DNA of 64,000 nucleotides from Eutreptiella sp. 'Long Island Sound 2002' (GCA_964036045.1 OZ038395.1:4727753-4791752); one strand, 5' to 3'; shown: positions 21,325 to 32,804, counted from the first letter of the stretch. The notes: generated by a model not told the origin, from the letters alone. Program-made: numbers and translations.

Positions 21325-23572
21325 ACCTTACCCTTACCTGCCAAAGCGTATGTGTGAGTGTGCTATTCCTAAGGTCCTGAGAGCAAGCCGCAGAAGTGGT
21401 GTCCTAATTATACCCAAGTCTGCGCCCTTGCTAAACCTGGAGGGTTGGCTTATTGATGCCACGGGGTACGCCCCGGGTCTCCCCTCCCCTATGCGCCCAA
21501 TTTCTGTGCTGGCGCAAAACCTTGGGGGAATACCCAGCGTGCTAATCCAGGTATTGTTTTCCCTACCTATCTGTCTACTACAGGGAGGGGTGGCCAAAAG
21601 CTATGAAGGCATGAAAACGCCGTTTTGCTATGTGGCCAAAACACTGACCTAACCACTGTCACAGCCCACCAGCCCTGCTAAAATTGCAGGAAAAGGGTGG
21701 GACAGTGACACACCCCCTACAGGTCCTACACACCCTACAGTGGCACCATCCTGGTGGGCGAGCACTGGGCAACTGGCTCTAGCCCCCACTCAGGACTACC
21801 ACTCCTACACGCACCCTCTACTGGGCGTTGCGAAGGTGTAGGTCTCATGGGTCCTAGCGACCCTCCTGTGAAATGACAAGAGAACACAGCGCTACTAAGC
21901 AACTGTGGCCTAACAGGGGACGCCACAACGCGTTTCCCCTGCTAGGGCTTGGAGGGAAGGAGTGCTCTCGCGTGCAAGGCGCAGATGTCGATGAAGTCGG
22001 ACTCCCTGCTCTGCCACAGGCGGAGCGGAGTTACTTGTTTGTGTGATCTGCGCCCTTGTTTAGCAGGGCATAAAAAAAGGCTGCTGCACCAATCACCCTA
22101 CCTGCCCACCTGTAAAACAAAGGCAAATGAAAGGGCGTTTGCGGCGGAGGAACCAAGCCACACTCCAGGTATTATACCCTTCTCAGTGTGACCTATAATA
22201 CACTGTTCGCAAACACGCTGCAGGAGCAGCTACCCTTGTCAAGCAAGCAAGCTTTAAGGGACTCCTCAGGTTCTCTTAAAGAACGTACCGAGGAGCCCCT
22301 GGGTAGCCTAAACAAGGTTTACCGTGCGCACTACGCGTGGCCTACCCTTTAATGTGTGTGTGCATGCACGAGTATGCACGTGAAACGTGGGCAAACCTGC
22401 CCATCTGCGCGTCAATCACGACTCAACCAGGGGGTGGCCCCGCCTGGGCTTACTCACCTTACCTACCGCTGGGAGAGAGAGCAAGTGAGGGGCGCACGCG
22501 AAGAACGTTGCAATGCACTTGTGTGTATGTCTAATCACCCTGATCTGACCGCTAATCATCTGCAATCTTTCTAATCAATCCCTCTATCGCGTTCTATCTT
22601 TGTTAGCGCTGCTACAAGGCTCGTTCACGGAGACACGAGACGAGCAATGTGTATGCGGCATGCGAGACGAACATACCTGTAGTTTATACCTGATTCAATG
22701 AAGTCTTTTCGTTCATTTTCGAATTCTTGAATTCTTGAAGCTTCTATTAGCGTGGGTGGAATCTGTATGTTTATTTATTAATGTGTGTCTCGTCATTTTC
22801 AAGACTACGTGAGACATACGTTTATAATTCCATTATTTCTCCATTTTCCGGCGCTTCGCTAGGAGCCGCTCCTGCGCGCCGCCATTTTATGCGTATGAAT
22901 TTCTGGATTTAAAAAATCCAGAGATGACTATAATTCCTATAAAAATGTGCTTCTGATGCACAATTGGATTCTACTCAGGTGTGTCGTTTCAGAAAAATTC
23001 TAGGCCGTCATTTGACGGATTTTGGTGTCGTCGCTTCGTTTTTGCGTGGATTCGTCCATAAATCTCCCATTCCTGCCTCTGCAGATACCCACGCGCAGCC
23101 TCGCTGAGTAGGCCGTGTTCGGGCCGAAACGCAGGTGCCTGGAGAGACTGAGCAGAACCAAGACCCCACCAAGGGGCAAATTAATTTCTTTTTCGACTCC
23201 CTTCGCCCTAAGACAGGTCACAGGTCGCCAGCAGGTTTACGAGAACCCATGCGAGTGTGTATAATGTGTCTTGCGTTTGGGTTGTGTCGACGCTGCGTCT
23301 TGGAGGGAGGGATACATATGCACATGTTTGGCATGCTCCCAATCTAACCCAACCAAACCACAGGAGCCCCGGCAGCGCCATGAGCGCTGAGTCTTCTGAA
23401 GGAAATGATACAATCAGAGCAGCAAAAGGACGCCAGCCATGGTGAGCGCCCATTTTTCAGTGTGAGGGAGACTGTAGGTATTTTAAAGTAGATGTGGAAA
23501 CCAAGGAAAGGCCAAGAAAAATTCCCTTTTTCCTAAAATGCGACAGTGGTGGCCACCACAGCACAAGGGGGG
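21325..23572 (+). other. Element 1 3' region with conserved noncoding block and PPT
   Basis: No credible ORF. About 21590-22340 is clearly homologous to the region between pol and ORF3 of element 2 (reverse complement of about 32815-33560); one shared word is GAACCAAGCCACACTCCA near 22150. The homology ends at CCTACCCTTTAATG (about 22342), exactly where ORF3 begins in element 2, so ORF3 is absent here. The polypurine tract ACAAGGGGGG (23563-23572) abuts the right LTR. Confidence 0.7.
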
Positions 23573-24369
23573 AGTAAGAAAAAGTGCTTTTCCATTGCTT
23601 TGAGGCATACTCTAGTTGTATTAGAGATGCACTGAGCATCCATGCATTTTAATCTTAGTATTGGTCCCACCAAAACTGGTGATAACACATTTTGACCTAT
23701 GGAACCAAACACCCAATCAGGATATGGAGTGGACCCCTTAATCCCCTTTCAATGTGAAGTAAAACATCTTTTCCTGAGTTGACTGAGCACTGACATACCT
23801 AAGGTAGAGCCTATGGATTTATCTATGTTTTTCCATGAATTCTTAGCTATCCTAGTGGTATGCACCCTAGGGGGCTGGGCACCTCTTTTTGAGAGGTCCT
23901 GGGTTCAATTCCTGGTCAGCCTAGCTAAGTAGGAAGATCCCATGTGACATGGCAGTGACCTCATCGCCACATACCATGCCACCTCAGCACATATGGGACC
24001 CAAAATAAAGAGTGCACATCTCCTAAGATGGCACTATGGAGAGAGAGTGATCCTGAGGCAGTTTTCTAACTCTTTTCCAAAAGCATTTCAGCTATCTTTG
24101 TGAATATGCATTCATTTGTGACCCGAGTTGCAGTTTCTGTGAATATCCAATCATCTTTCACTGTTTACACTGCAGCCCTTCATGCTTTGATCCTGAATCC
24201 TCTTCTCTTTGCATACTATTGGCTTGGGTTATCCTGGAGTGACTTGGAGTGGCTGTATTTCATCAAAACAAAGCTTTTCATCTCCAAAAACAAGCAGCAG
24301 GAAACCCTACACCAACAGCAAGCAGCAGGAGAGGCAAAACACAGTGCTGAAAACACTATAAACTTTTCT
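23573..24369 (+). repeat. 3' LTR of element 1
   Basis: 797 bp, same limits as the left LTR, about 99.1% identical by eye. Followed by the CCTTT duplication and then the remainder of the outer element. Confidence 0.9.
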
Positions 24370-24374
24370 CCTTT

Positions 24375-26746
24375 TGCTCAATAGACCCCGAGTTTTGGAT
24401 CGCAGCGACGAACAATCAATTCGTATCCACTCAACTTTTGTTGATTAACTGCAAGTTGTGAGGAATGAATCTCTTTTCCAACCCTCGCGATCATTGACCT
24501 AGGTCATTTGGTCTAAAGAGCTAGTTTATCGTCAAATTTGCTACCCAACCACTACGGGTACGTTCCGCTTCGTTAACTTTCGCTAGATCGCCTGGTACAG
24601 CCTCAATTACCGGGTTTGAGAGTGCTCAATTGAGTGTGTCTACAATATCACATTCTCAATCCCCCCGACTAGACCATCAGCATGACAGACTTACTTGGAT
24701 TTTTCACACATTCCCTCCCTCATCACACCACACATACAACCCACACACAAACACATACCATGAGTCATTTGATTATTCCATTTGTTCTCTTTGGATATCA
24801 CACTCTGAGGTTTGCTGTAGTACCACATCCATCAAATTTTTGCCTACGAGCCAATTTCTAAGTCATTTCCTTCGTGTAGACAGTCAGTGTCCGCTTACAG
24901 GAGCCGGCATTGGTCTCACCCCGCCACGTCTTTGTTGTGTAACACAAGTGAACAGGTTTAAGCTTGGTCACTTAGCCTGTGACTTGGCTAATGCATTCCG
25001 CGATGTGTTAGTGAAGAGCCCTGCGCCGGTAGCCACTGAGACCAGCGGTGCACTACGGTAGGCTCATTGAAAAGGATTATCGAAAGGTATCGAAAGCCTA
25101 CAGTAATGGGCTTCTACCCTCGCGCGGGTAGATGAGTACTTTCCCTGCAGTGGGATAGACCCCTTCTCTTGCGGTAGAGATAAATGACGGAGTTAAGCTC
25201 CAAGAGGATAGCCTGAATCCTGCAATTCAGTTGAGCGGAATTCACTCTTCATGTAGGAAGACAGGCCCCCGCACGGATGGCTTTGTACAACCATCTGCTG
25301 GGCAAGGGGCTCGCCATAATTGGTCTTCCGGTAAGGTACAGAACACACTTTAACTACGATAGCATTTTTCGGAGATTTACTACTTCTACTTGTCTGAGAC
25401 AACCTGACAATGATACATTTCGCGTATGAGGCAGTGGCGACCCTCCAGTCGTGTAGGATATCCGTTGGCTCGCACTAGAGCTGAACGGCGTTCCATGAAA
25501 GATCCGAACTTTCAACTTTTTTTCACTTATCACTTACCTACTTCGTTTCCAACCAACCCCAGGGGACCAACCCACCCCTACCCGTGATCCCAACCCCTAC
25601 ATGCACACATAGAATTCATTGGTTTTGTCATCTTTAGCACTTGCCACGACCCATACATCTTCTTTCTCTGAATTTACATGATGAACACACTTCTACATTT
25701 TCACTTCTTCGTGCAAATTATTTGCTTTGGTAATTTAAGTCATTTGGGACATGTCTACACAAATCAGTATTCCCGCTAGCTTCAAATCTCATTAGATTCC
25801 TGTTGGCTATGTCCTATTGAGGAACATGGTTCATATGCTCTGCGGCCCAGAGCATTTTTCCGTGATGGGATATTGATTCTTTTGTACATGATTTCTAGGC
25901 ATGTTAGGTAACTGATGTTTCAGCTTTGTTTTTAGAGATAGCTAGAAAGTATGAGTAAAAGGTTGGTAATGACAGACTATATCTTTCAACGTTTTTTTGG
26001 TTGAAGTATTAGTATAAATCCCCATACCCCCAGACGGATGGATCCCCATGGCCGGGATAAGAAAGAGCAGATCCGGGTCAGATGATATCTACTCATCGTG
26101 ACTGCCACCCCCCCCACACACTATGAGTTATCCCTACCCGCTAAACTAATCAACAGTTAGTCATTACTGATGCTGCCTCGCTTTCTCTGTCCATGTAATG
26201 CAGGCCACGAAACCCATTGCATCAAATAGGTACCAATGCATCAATTGCATTAGGTAGCCACATGTAACGCATCCGTTGAGTAAGGTGGTATATCCTCTCT
26301 TTGGATTGACGAAGACAAGCCTGTCAATAGACAGCTTGGGCAGAGCTTGAATTTCCAGTTTAACCCCACATGTTGCATTTCATTCTTAATTGTGATTGAT
26401 TTTCCGTATAGCTCATTGTAATATATACGTCTACATCCAGGTGTATTACCCTTACCCTCATTGTTTGCCTGAAGATTTAGGTTATCATTGTTCATACTTT
26501 GTATGCTAGGTTTTTGCTTAGTGTTTCTCATGTTTCTTTTTGAGCCCTGCCATACCCAAGACTTAGGAACTTTACCCTCTTAGGTGGAGATACATCTTTA
26601 CCTCTGGGATGGGGGTAGTAAGACACTACAGCAGACACTCGGAACATTCAATATGAGCGTGCCTTATGCCCATACCCTTCCTTATCTTAGATTATCAGCT
26701 TGTCATGAACATTCTTAGCGAATGTACATGAAGCTTAGGAAGGGGC
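24375..26746 (+). other. Outer element internal region, right part; noncoding
   Basis: Continues the outer element after the nested insertion. No retroviral domain in any frame. 24960-25450 has a moderately GC-rich, structured look with short inverted words but matches no RNA family I recognise. 26000-26150 is T/C-rich. Ends in the polypurine tract AGGAAGGGGC before the 3' LTR. Confidence 0.55.
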
Positions 26747-27415
26747 TGTAATAAGTCAGGGCATTGGGGCCTCTCAGAAGCTTTCTGGAGGATCTATACT
26801 AGACCTCTCCAAGCTTCAAGATCCTAGAACACTAGGATATTTGCTCATATTTGGCTTATATTCCAAGCCTATAGCTTACTGCTAGACTCTACTGCTCTTA
26901 GGTACACTACAGAGAGCAGAGATCTAGGATACATTAGTAGCCATACATGAATAATCACATCCCATATGCTTATATTGTGATTTCATCATGTTTTATGCTA
27001 TTTTAGAAGGTTCTAATGTATTAGAAGCTATTTTGAGGCTATTTCGAAGCTTTAGATGGCCTGTCGCGACTGTCGCCGTCTTTTGCCGCCGACAACAATT
27101 CACGTAATGTTGACAAGGCCTGTGATAAGATAGACTACTCAGAAAGTTGCTAAAATATAGGTTTTCTTGCCTTTTTAATGAGAATTTATTGTTATATCAA
27201 TTTTCTTGTTATTTAGGCATGTGAACCCGTATTACTGGACCAGCCAGTTGGTCCAGCTCAATGTTTGTTCACGACTTCGTCTTCTTGCTGTTGCCTGTGT
27301 CCTGTACTTGCCAACAAGATCAATTGTAATGGAGAACATTGGAAACAATTTGATTTATAAGCGCAAGACAAGGAAAATGGGTTTTCTATATGCACCCAAG
27401 CACAAGCATATGACA
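26747..27415 (+). repeat. 3' LTR of the outer element
   Basis: 669 bp, same limits as 9255-9923 with three substitutions, followed directly by the CCAAC target duplication (27416-27420). Confidence 0.88.
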
Positions 27416-27420
27416 CCAAC

Positions 27421-29167
27421 CCTGCCCTGGGGTGCTTGTTTCTCCCCGTTGGGGGAGAATTTTTCTCCCATTTTGGTAGGTTATTTATTTTCTACCAATG
27501 GGCGCAGCTATGTCTGGTGCATGGTTGAAATGGAGGCTTAGAAAGACCTATTATTGAGTCCTAATACATACAACATCGATTATATATAGTCTTATATTGC
27601 TACTTGTCATACTACTATCATATGGGACCGTTGGAAAGCCGGCAACAAGGGAGCATCCGCTGATGGTTCAAGGAATGAGTAGTGAGTTCTGGGACCGGGT
27701 GTCCGTTACTCAATGCTCGTGAAGATTTTCGGGGGGGGGGGGGGGGCAGCAATAGCTAATATTGGTGTGATCAGTTCACCCCAAAATCCATCAAAATGGT
27801 AAATGCTTGCGTGCATCAGGGTGGCATGAGTAATTCCATAGCGAAGGGATTCGATAAGGTCAAGGATGTGGAACACAGATTCCGTGCTTGGCTGCGTACT
27901 AAACATTGGGTTGCAGCAGGGGTCGCATGTGACATTCGGAAAGAAAGTGGTGTTGCTAGTCCCAAAGATATTCCATGGTCCATTGCCATGAGTGAACATG
28001 GCAACGGCATTCAGGCATGCCCCGCTGGCAATAGTCAAGCTGAAGCATAATAACTTGAGGGTACGAAACTATGAATACACCCAAGGCCGATTTCTGAAAA
28101 TCGGCGTTGGAAAGACTGATTTCAGCGGTGGCTGCCAATGTCTAAATCGGCGTTGGAAATGTCAAAAATTGATCTTTCGTAAATTAGATTATTTCGTTTA
28201 CAAAAATGTCATTCCAAACACTGGTTTCGGTTTTGCATACCAGCACTAAAATCAGCATTGCAAGCCGCGTACGCATTTGCGGCCCGTAAATCGCAGTTTG
28301 TAATCTACGGTTTTTCTACGGGATAGATAGGGGGGGAGAAGGAGTGGTGTTCAATAAGGTATACTTCACGTTCCATTAATGACTCAGTTTAATGCCGGAT
28401 CGCATATTCATCGGTATAGCTCTAGGAATGGGAACATTGTAGGGCTAGACCATCACAAGGCATCATAGTATAAGTAAGGAGCTTAGTTTTGTTTTTTTTT
28501 CAAAGGAATTGCTTTTTTGGGAGAGAGATAAGTTGGTTACATCATACTTGGATAGTTCCTTAGTGCTCCACCTTTTACCCTGCCTTCATGGGGAGAACAG
28601 GGCAAAACCATTGCTCTTTTGCGCCATGAAACCACCAAGGAGAGGTGAAAGGACAAAGATGCTCACTTGAAAGAACACGCCATCGGTGGTGTTCGAGGCT
28701 GTTGCGTTGAAACGACAACCAAATGAAGTGTTTGAAAGAACCAATGACAAATGGGTCCAAATATATGTCGACTCAAAACTTGTTTCTAGTCCATACTGCA
28801 AAGAAAAAGACATAGATTAGTTGCGATGTAGTCCACCGAACAATGGCTTAGCTATGAGATCAATCAATTGAATGTGCAGTGAGCCCAATATACATTGAAT
28901 TGACGCGGCGTGAAAGAGGGTATTTCAACGGGTATATCTTTAGAGTGACAATTAGAATTGGGCAACAAAAACAATTCCCGCTGCATAAAAATCAAGAAAT
29001 CCTGATAACACAAATGGCGATGATTAGTGCGTGTGCATACATTGTCGGAACTTTGATTTCAGCTTTTCTTTTCAACACCGAAATTGGCGTTAGAAAAGCC
29101 TTGTAGAGAAATTGTCAAAAAGCTACAAATAGCCACCACCTTTCAACGCCTATGTTGGCGTTAGAAG
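27421..29167. other. Spacer between retroelements, hairpin repeats
   Basis: No gene seen. Poly-G run at 27731-27746. Short hairpin repeats built on GGCGTTRGAAA occur at about 28087-28115, 28144-28160, 29062-29098 and 29140-29168, the last lying at the insertion site of element 2. Confidence 0.45.
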
Positions 29168-29172
29168 CTTGT

Positions 29173-29881
29173 AGAAAGATGTCCTTGATTAATGCCCTAG
29201 ATATTTTGATGAAATCCTGCAGGTTTTGAAGTTGAAAACCCAAACCAAAGCAGCAAGTAGAGCAGGAACAGGATGTGGATCGAATCAATGATTGGTTTTG
29301 GAATCCAGTGTAACACAGAAGGGCTGCAGATAGACAAAGCAGGTATAAACACAAAGATTCAATCACAAATGGATAATACAAAACATTTTATATGAAAACT
29401 GGACTGACTCTGGCCTCCAAGATAGCATCAGGCACTTCATGTGCACTCTTTTGGGTGAAATGGTGCTGGTTAGGAATGTGGGGCATAGATGTCAGGCCAA
29501 CACAGAAAATGACTTGGCCAAGCAACTGAATTCAGAAACAGTTAAAAAGTAGGACCACAATAAGTGGTAGAAACAATTGAGTATAGGGGTCTTGGGGTGG
29601 GAGACCACTAGGCTTAACCTCCAAGGCGTAAAGCATGAAATGCCCATTTTATTTCGGTATATCCTCCATGAAGGAAGGTACCTCCGCTGAGTTGAGTGGT
29701 AGGGGTGAACTTCATGGGGGGCTAGGGTTACAACCCTAGTAACTTTGAGAAAGTGTACCAAAAGCTTCAAAAGAGGGATAAAAATACTTAAGTTAGTCTT
29801 AGCATCAACAAAAGGGTTTTGAGGGGGGCTTGGCCTGGATCAAGCCCTCCAAGAAAGACATGGCAGTGATTTTTTCTTACT
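29173..29881 (-). repeat. 3' LTR of element 2
   Basis: 709 bp, colinear with 41037-41745 at a constant offset of 11,864 with no net indel. The sense-strand sequence just upstream is AGGGGGG, the polypurine tract. Confidence 0.9.
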
Positions 29882-31574
29882 CCCCCCTGGAGTACTAGTT
29901 AGCTAAGCTAGTAGGACCAAGGAAAAAGGCTCAAATATTCCCAAAATTACCTCAAAAAATGCATTAAACTTACCAAAAACATCCTCATCAGTTCATAGAA
30001 GCCTATCACACTGTAGGTACCCTCGAAAAACAGTGTAATGTACCGTGAATGATGTCCCTTCGATGGGGCATTCCTCAAAAGTCGCCGGCGTGCGACGAAA
30101 ACTTTTGGTAAAAAATTTGGGGGTAGTGGGGTTTGAACCCAGGACTCCATCCGAAGAGCACATGTGCTTGCCCACTAGGGTACAGTCGAACGCTGTAATG
30201 CGGACGGCGATCGCTGTATAAACAGCGTTTTGGTAAACGTCCAGACCAAGGGGCAGGGCGGAGCAATACTCCCAATGGAGGACACAAATCTCCAGGAGCT
30301 GGAAAAAATAGAAAATGTAACCAACAGGGAGTGATTCCTGCGGTTCAGCGGAAGGGGTTGCGATTTAGCAGGTCAAATCGCTAAAAATTGACGAAATCAC
30401 GCGGGAAATCGTCATTTTTACACATAACTCAAAGTCGCAGACAAGCGCAAAGGAAGCGGACTTCAAAAACAAGGTTGCGCAAGCGTAAACGGCTTTTGAA
30501 AAAGGAGGTATGAGCCGTAGTTTTTTAAGTTCTAAAGGAAATTTTTGCACAGTTGCATCAAAAAGTTTTATAAACTTCAGAGAAAAGTATTCAAATTCAA
30601 CCCACACCACAGAGCAGGTGGACAACCCACCTCTCAGGTATGCCAGTGTCATCTCACCCGCATGCATTGCGTTCGTGTTGGTTGTTTCGTTAAAACGTTA
30701 GGGTTGTCAACGCTGTGTTGGTTGGGGGTTCGGGCGCTCATCTCCTTTGCTGTGCACAGGTCAAAACAGGAATGAAAGGTATGCGATGCAAATGGAGCGC
30801 GCAGCGCGCACGTAGGGTTAGAATATGCGCTGTGCTCGCGATGTGTGTGCCTAATTGAGGCATTCACACGCTGTGACGCTTTCCCTGTACCCCAATTCAT
30901 CCTTGATCTCTCTTCACAGGTAAAAAAAGAAAGTGTTTGCTCGTGTGTAGCCGTAGCGTTAAAGTAGGGTTGCTTAAAACGCTTAGGCTCGTTTAAAACT
31001 CGCAACAGGGTTGTTTTGCGTTCGCTTCACTTCGGCATTCACACGATGCATGGTGAGTAAGGTAGGTTAGCCCAGGAGGAGCTCACCTCCTGGTAGAGTG
31101 ATTGTGGTTACGGTTCTCCCTCCCTTTTTTTTTTTTTTTAGGCATGGCGGTCCCCCGCCGAAAAAACACAATCACTGCTCACACTGCGAGGTTCCTCGAA
31201 GGACGGCCGCTATGTACATTTCCTGTTTGATATAAAACCCTGAGGTGCTGAGCACTAACTGAAAGAAACCAAAGGCTCAGGTTTTTATTGTACACGAGCG
31301 TACACAAAAGGAAACTTAAAAAGTGGCTGGTACACGCTGTGGTCACTGCAGGGTGTGTGGATGTTCACTGAAGTTGTTACAGTGAAATGTTGTGTGAAAA
31401 CTTTTTTTTTTGGGGGGGGGACTGATTGTGTTAGATGGTTTGATGGCATTGAATTGTGAAAATGGATGAGAAAGAGAGTTTTCTCTTTTGCATATTGATA
31501 AATGTTGTAGTGAAAAGAGAGAACAAGAAAAGGAACCTCCTAGTCCTCCCTGAGAAAGGCACAAACTGGACCAC
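29882..31574 (-). other. Element 2 region between ORF3 and 3' LTR
   Basis: No coding support. Contains a tRNA-like segment at about 30118-30190, a poly-T run at about 31126-31139, and a T/G run at 31401-31420. It has no obvious counterpart in element 1 by eye, so part of it may be inserted DNA. Confidence 0.45.
30118..30190 (-). repeat. tRNA-derived SINE-like head
   Basis: On the minus strand TACCCTAGTGGG (30182-30171) matches an A box at 11 of 12 positions and GGTTCAAACCC (30139-30129) is close to a B box. The spacing of 43 bases is that of a tRNA, and the T-stem pairs at four of five positions, but no acceptor stem forms. It is therefore a tRNA pseudogene or SINE head rather than a working tRNA gene. 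Confidence 0.45.
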
Positions 31575-32804
31575 TCATTGCATTGTTTTGAGTACCCTTA
31601 GGAAGTATTCAGCACTGTCAGCAGAGAAAGGGCGGTCAGCAAAGTGAGATAAAGTCCTGCTCCATGACTGCTGCAGGAGATACGTATCAGAAGTCCTCAA
31701 GCATCTCTCAAGTTTAGCAGCAAGGCGTTTGTCTCTTAGGCCAATCCATTCAGCAGCGCTGGGTATATCAGGAAATGAGGAAGCGTTTGAGCTTGCAGAG
31801 GATTCACTGCCTGATTGAAGGCTTGGCATTCGCTGATCACTGCTGGCAGAAGAGTGGTTTGAATCAGGTGCTTCATGTACTTCACGTGAGTTCTCACTTG
31901 ACGCTGAGCTACCAGAGTAGTCAGGTTGCCTTGATTTGCGGCGTTCAGGGCTGCCTTCTCTTGATCCTGGACTTGAATCATCGTTGGCGTTGTTCGTGGG
32001 CATTCGCTGATCACTGCTTTCGCTTGTCTGTGGGTTGGCAAGAGAATGGTTTGAATCAGGTGCTTCATGTACTTCACATGGGCTCTCATTTGACGCTGAG
32101 CGACCAGAGTTGTCAGGTTGGCTGGATTTGCGGCGTCCAGGGCTGCCTTCTCTTGATTCTGGACTTGAATCATCGTTGGTGTTGTTCGTGAGTAAGTCGC
32201 GAATAAGAGCTGCTTCGGCTCTCTGTGCTGCTTCGTCGATTTCTTTGCGTGACGCCGTTGTCGTCTTGGACTCGAGCTTGTCATTTGAACATATGTTATT
32301 TGAGGGATGAATAGAGCTCCTTGCGGTTGAGCGTTGAGCGGCAGGATTGGACCATGCTGTTTGAGAAGAGCGGATATTTTGAGGATACACGACCACTTTC
32401 GGAGGTGACGGATGTCGTTCATCTTGTTGAGCTTTGGCTTTTCTTTCATGGCGACATGAGGAACAGCGTACTGGTAAATGGAGTTGTCGCTCGATGAACC
32501 AGGTCTTTGTGTCTTCTGAAAGGACGAATTTGGATGAACAGTCACGACATATCTGAGCGTAATCTTGGGTCTCGTCGTTGATCTTGGGTTGGAAGCGACG
32601 CTTTTTACGCCTGACCGAGGTCCATGATCTGCTGCTGTTATCGTCTTCTTGGCTGCCTCCTTCACTGTTCTCACTCGGCGTCTCGTTTCCTCCATTTCCA
32701 TCTGATTTGTAAATGGATTCGTCGGGATTAAGTATAGCAAATTGATTGTAATTTGCAACGAGTGGTCCAGTTGGCTGTTCTCCCTCCCTTCCCTGCGGGC
32801 ACAC
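31575..32804 (-). CDS. ORF3 of element 2: zinc-ribbon, repeat-rich protein in the env position
   Basis: A 409-codon open frame in the same sense as gag-pol, downstream of the chromodomain. It has no ATG at its start: the frame opens at GTG, just after CCCGCAG, which looks like a 3' splice site, so it may be read from a spliced message as envelope genes are in other elements. Residues 86-117 form a CX2C...CX2C zinc ribbon (C86, C89, C114, C117) with F93, W102 and a PVRCSSCR ending, resembling the small probable-zinc-ribbon family. A basic KKRRF stretch precedes it. The second half holds two copies of a Ser/Asp-rich repeat of about 64 residues (ending HEAPDSNHS) and then a less repetitive C-terminus with an AAEWIGLRDKRLAAKLE helix. 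No signal peptide or membrane segment, so it is not an envelope protein. Function unknown. The open frame contrasts with the damaged gag-pol. Confidence 0.65.
   Translation of the reverse strand: MCPQGREGEQPTGPLVANYNQFAILNPDESIYKSDGNGGNETPSENSEGGSQEDDNSSRSWTSVRRKKRRFQPKINDETQDYAQICRDCSSKFVLSEDTKTWFIERQLHLPVRCSSCRHERKAKAQQDERHPSPPKVVVYPQNIRSSQTAWSNPAAQRSTARSSIHPSNNICSNDKLESKTTTASRKEIDEAAQRAEAALIRDLLTNNTNDDSSPESREGSPGRRKSSQPDNSGRSASNESPCEVHEAPDSNHSLANPQTSESSDQRMPTNNANDDSSPGSREGSPERRKSRQPDYSGSSASSENSREVHEAPDSNHSSASSDQRMPSLQSGSESSASSNASSFPDIPSAAEWIGLRDKRLAAKLERCLRTSDTYLLQQSWSRTLSHFADRPFSADSAEYFLRVLKTMQ

Larger units (their letters stand above)
13021..24369 (+). mobile_element. Nested Ty3/gypsy chromovirus (element 1)
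   Basis: An 11.3-kb element with 797-bp LTRs at 13021-13817 and 23573-24369, flanked by a perfect target duplication CCTTT (13016-13020 and 24370-24374). The identity-based LTR limits and the target duplication agree to the base, giving LTR ends AGTAAGAAA...TTTTCT. A primer-binding site for initiator-Met tRNA follows the left LTR and a polypurine tract precedes the right LTR. Order: LTR, gag with zinc knuckle, stop, protease, Dam-like domain, RT, RNase H, integrase, chromodomain, long 3' region, LTR. Gag and pol carry several frameshifts and stops. The LTRs differ at about seven positions. Confidence 0.92.
9255..27415 (+). mobile_element. Outer LTR retrotransposon (LARD-like), split by a nested chromovirus
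   Basis: Two direct repeats of exactly 669 bp, 9255-9923 and 26747-27415, begin TGTAATAAG and end ATATGACA, the canonical TG...CA form. The element is flanked by a perfect 5-bp target duplication, CCAAC at 9250-9254 and 27416-27420. A purine tract AGGAAGGGGC (26737-26746) abuts the right LTR as expected of a polypurine primer, which sets the plus orientation. Removing the nested chromovirus and one CCTTT leaves about 6.8 kb, of which about 5.5 kb is internal. I see no gag, protease, RT or integrase in that part, so it is probably a large non-autonomous element copied by proteins from elsewhere. By eye the LTRs differ at only three positions. Confidence 0.88.

Noticed and set aside
24960-25460. 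Structured-looking segment considered as an rRNA fragment
   Set aside because: No stretch matches conserved rRNA sequence I know; it is part of the outer retroelement interior.
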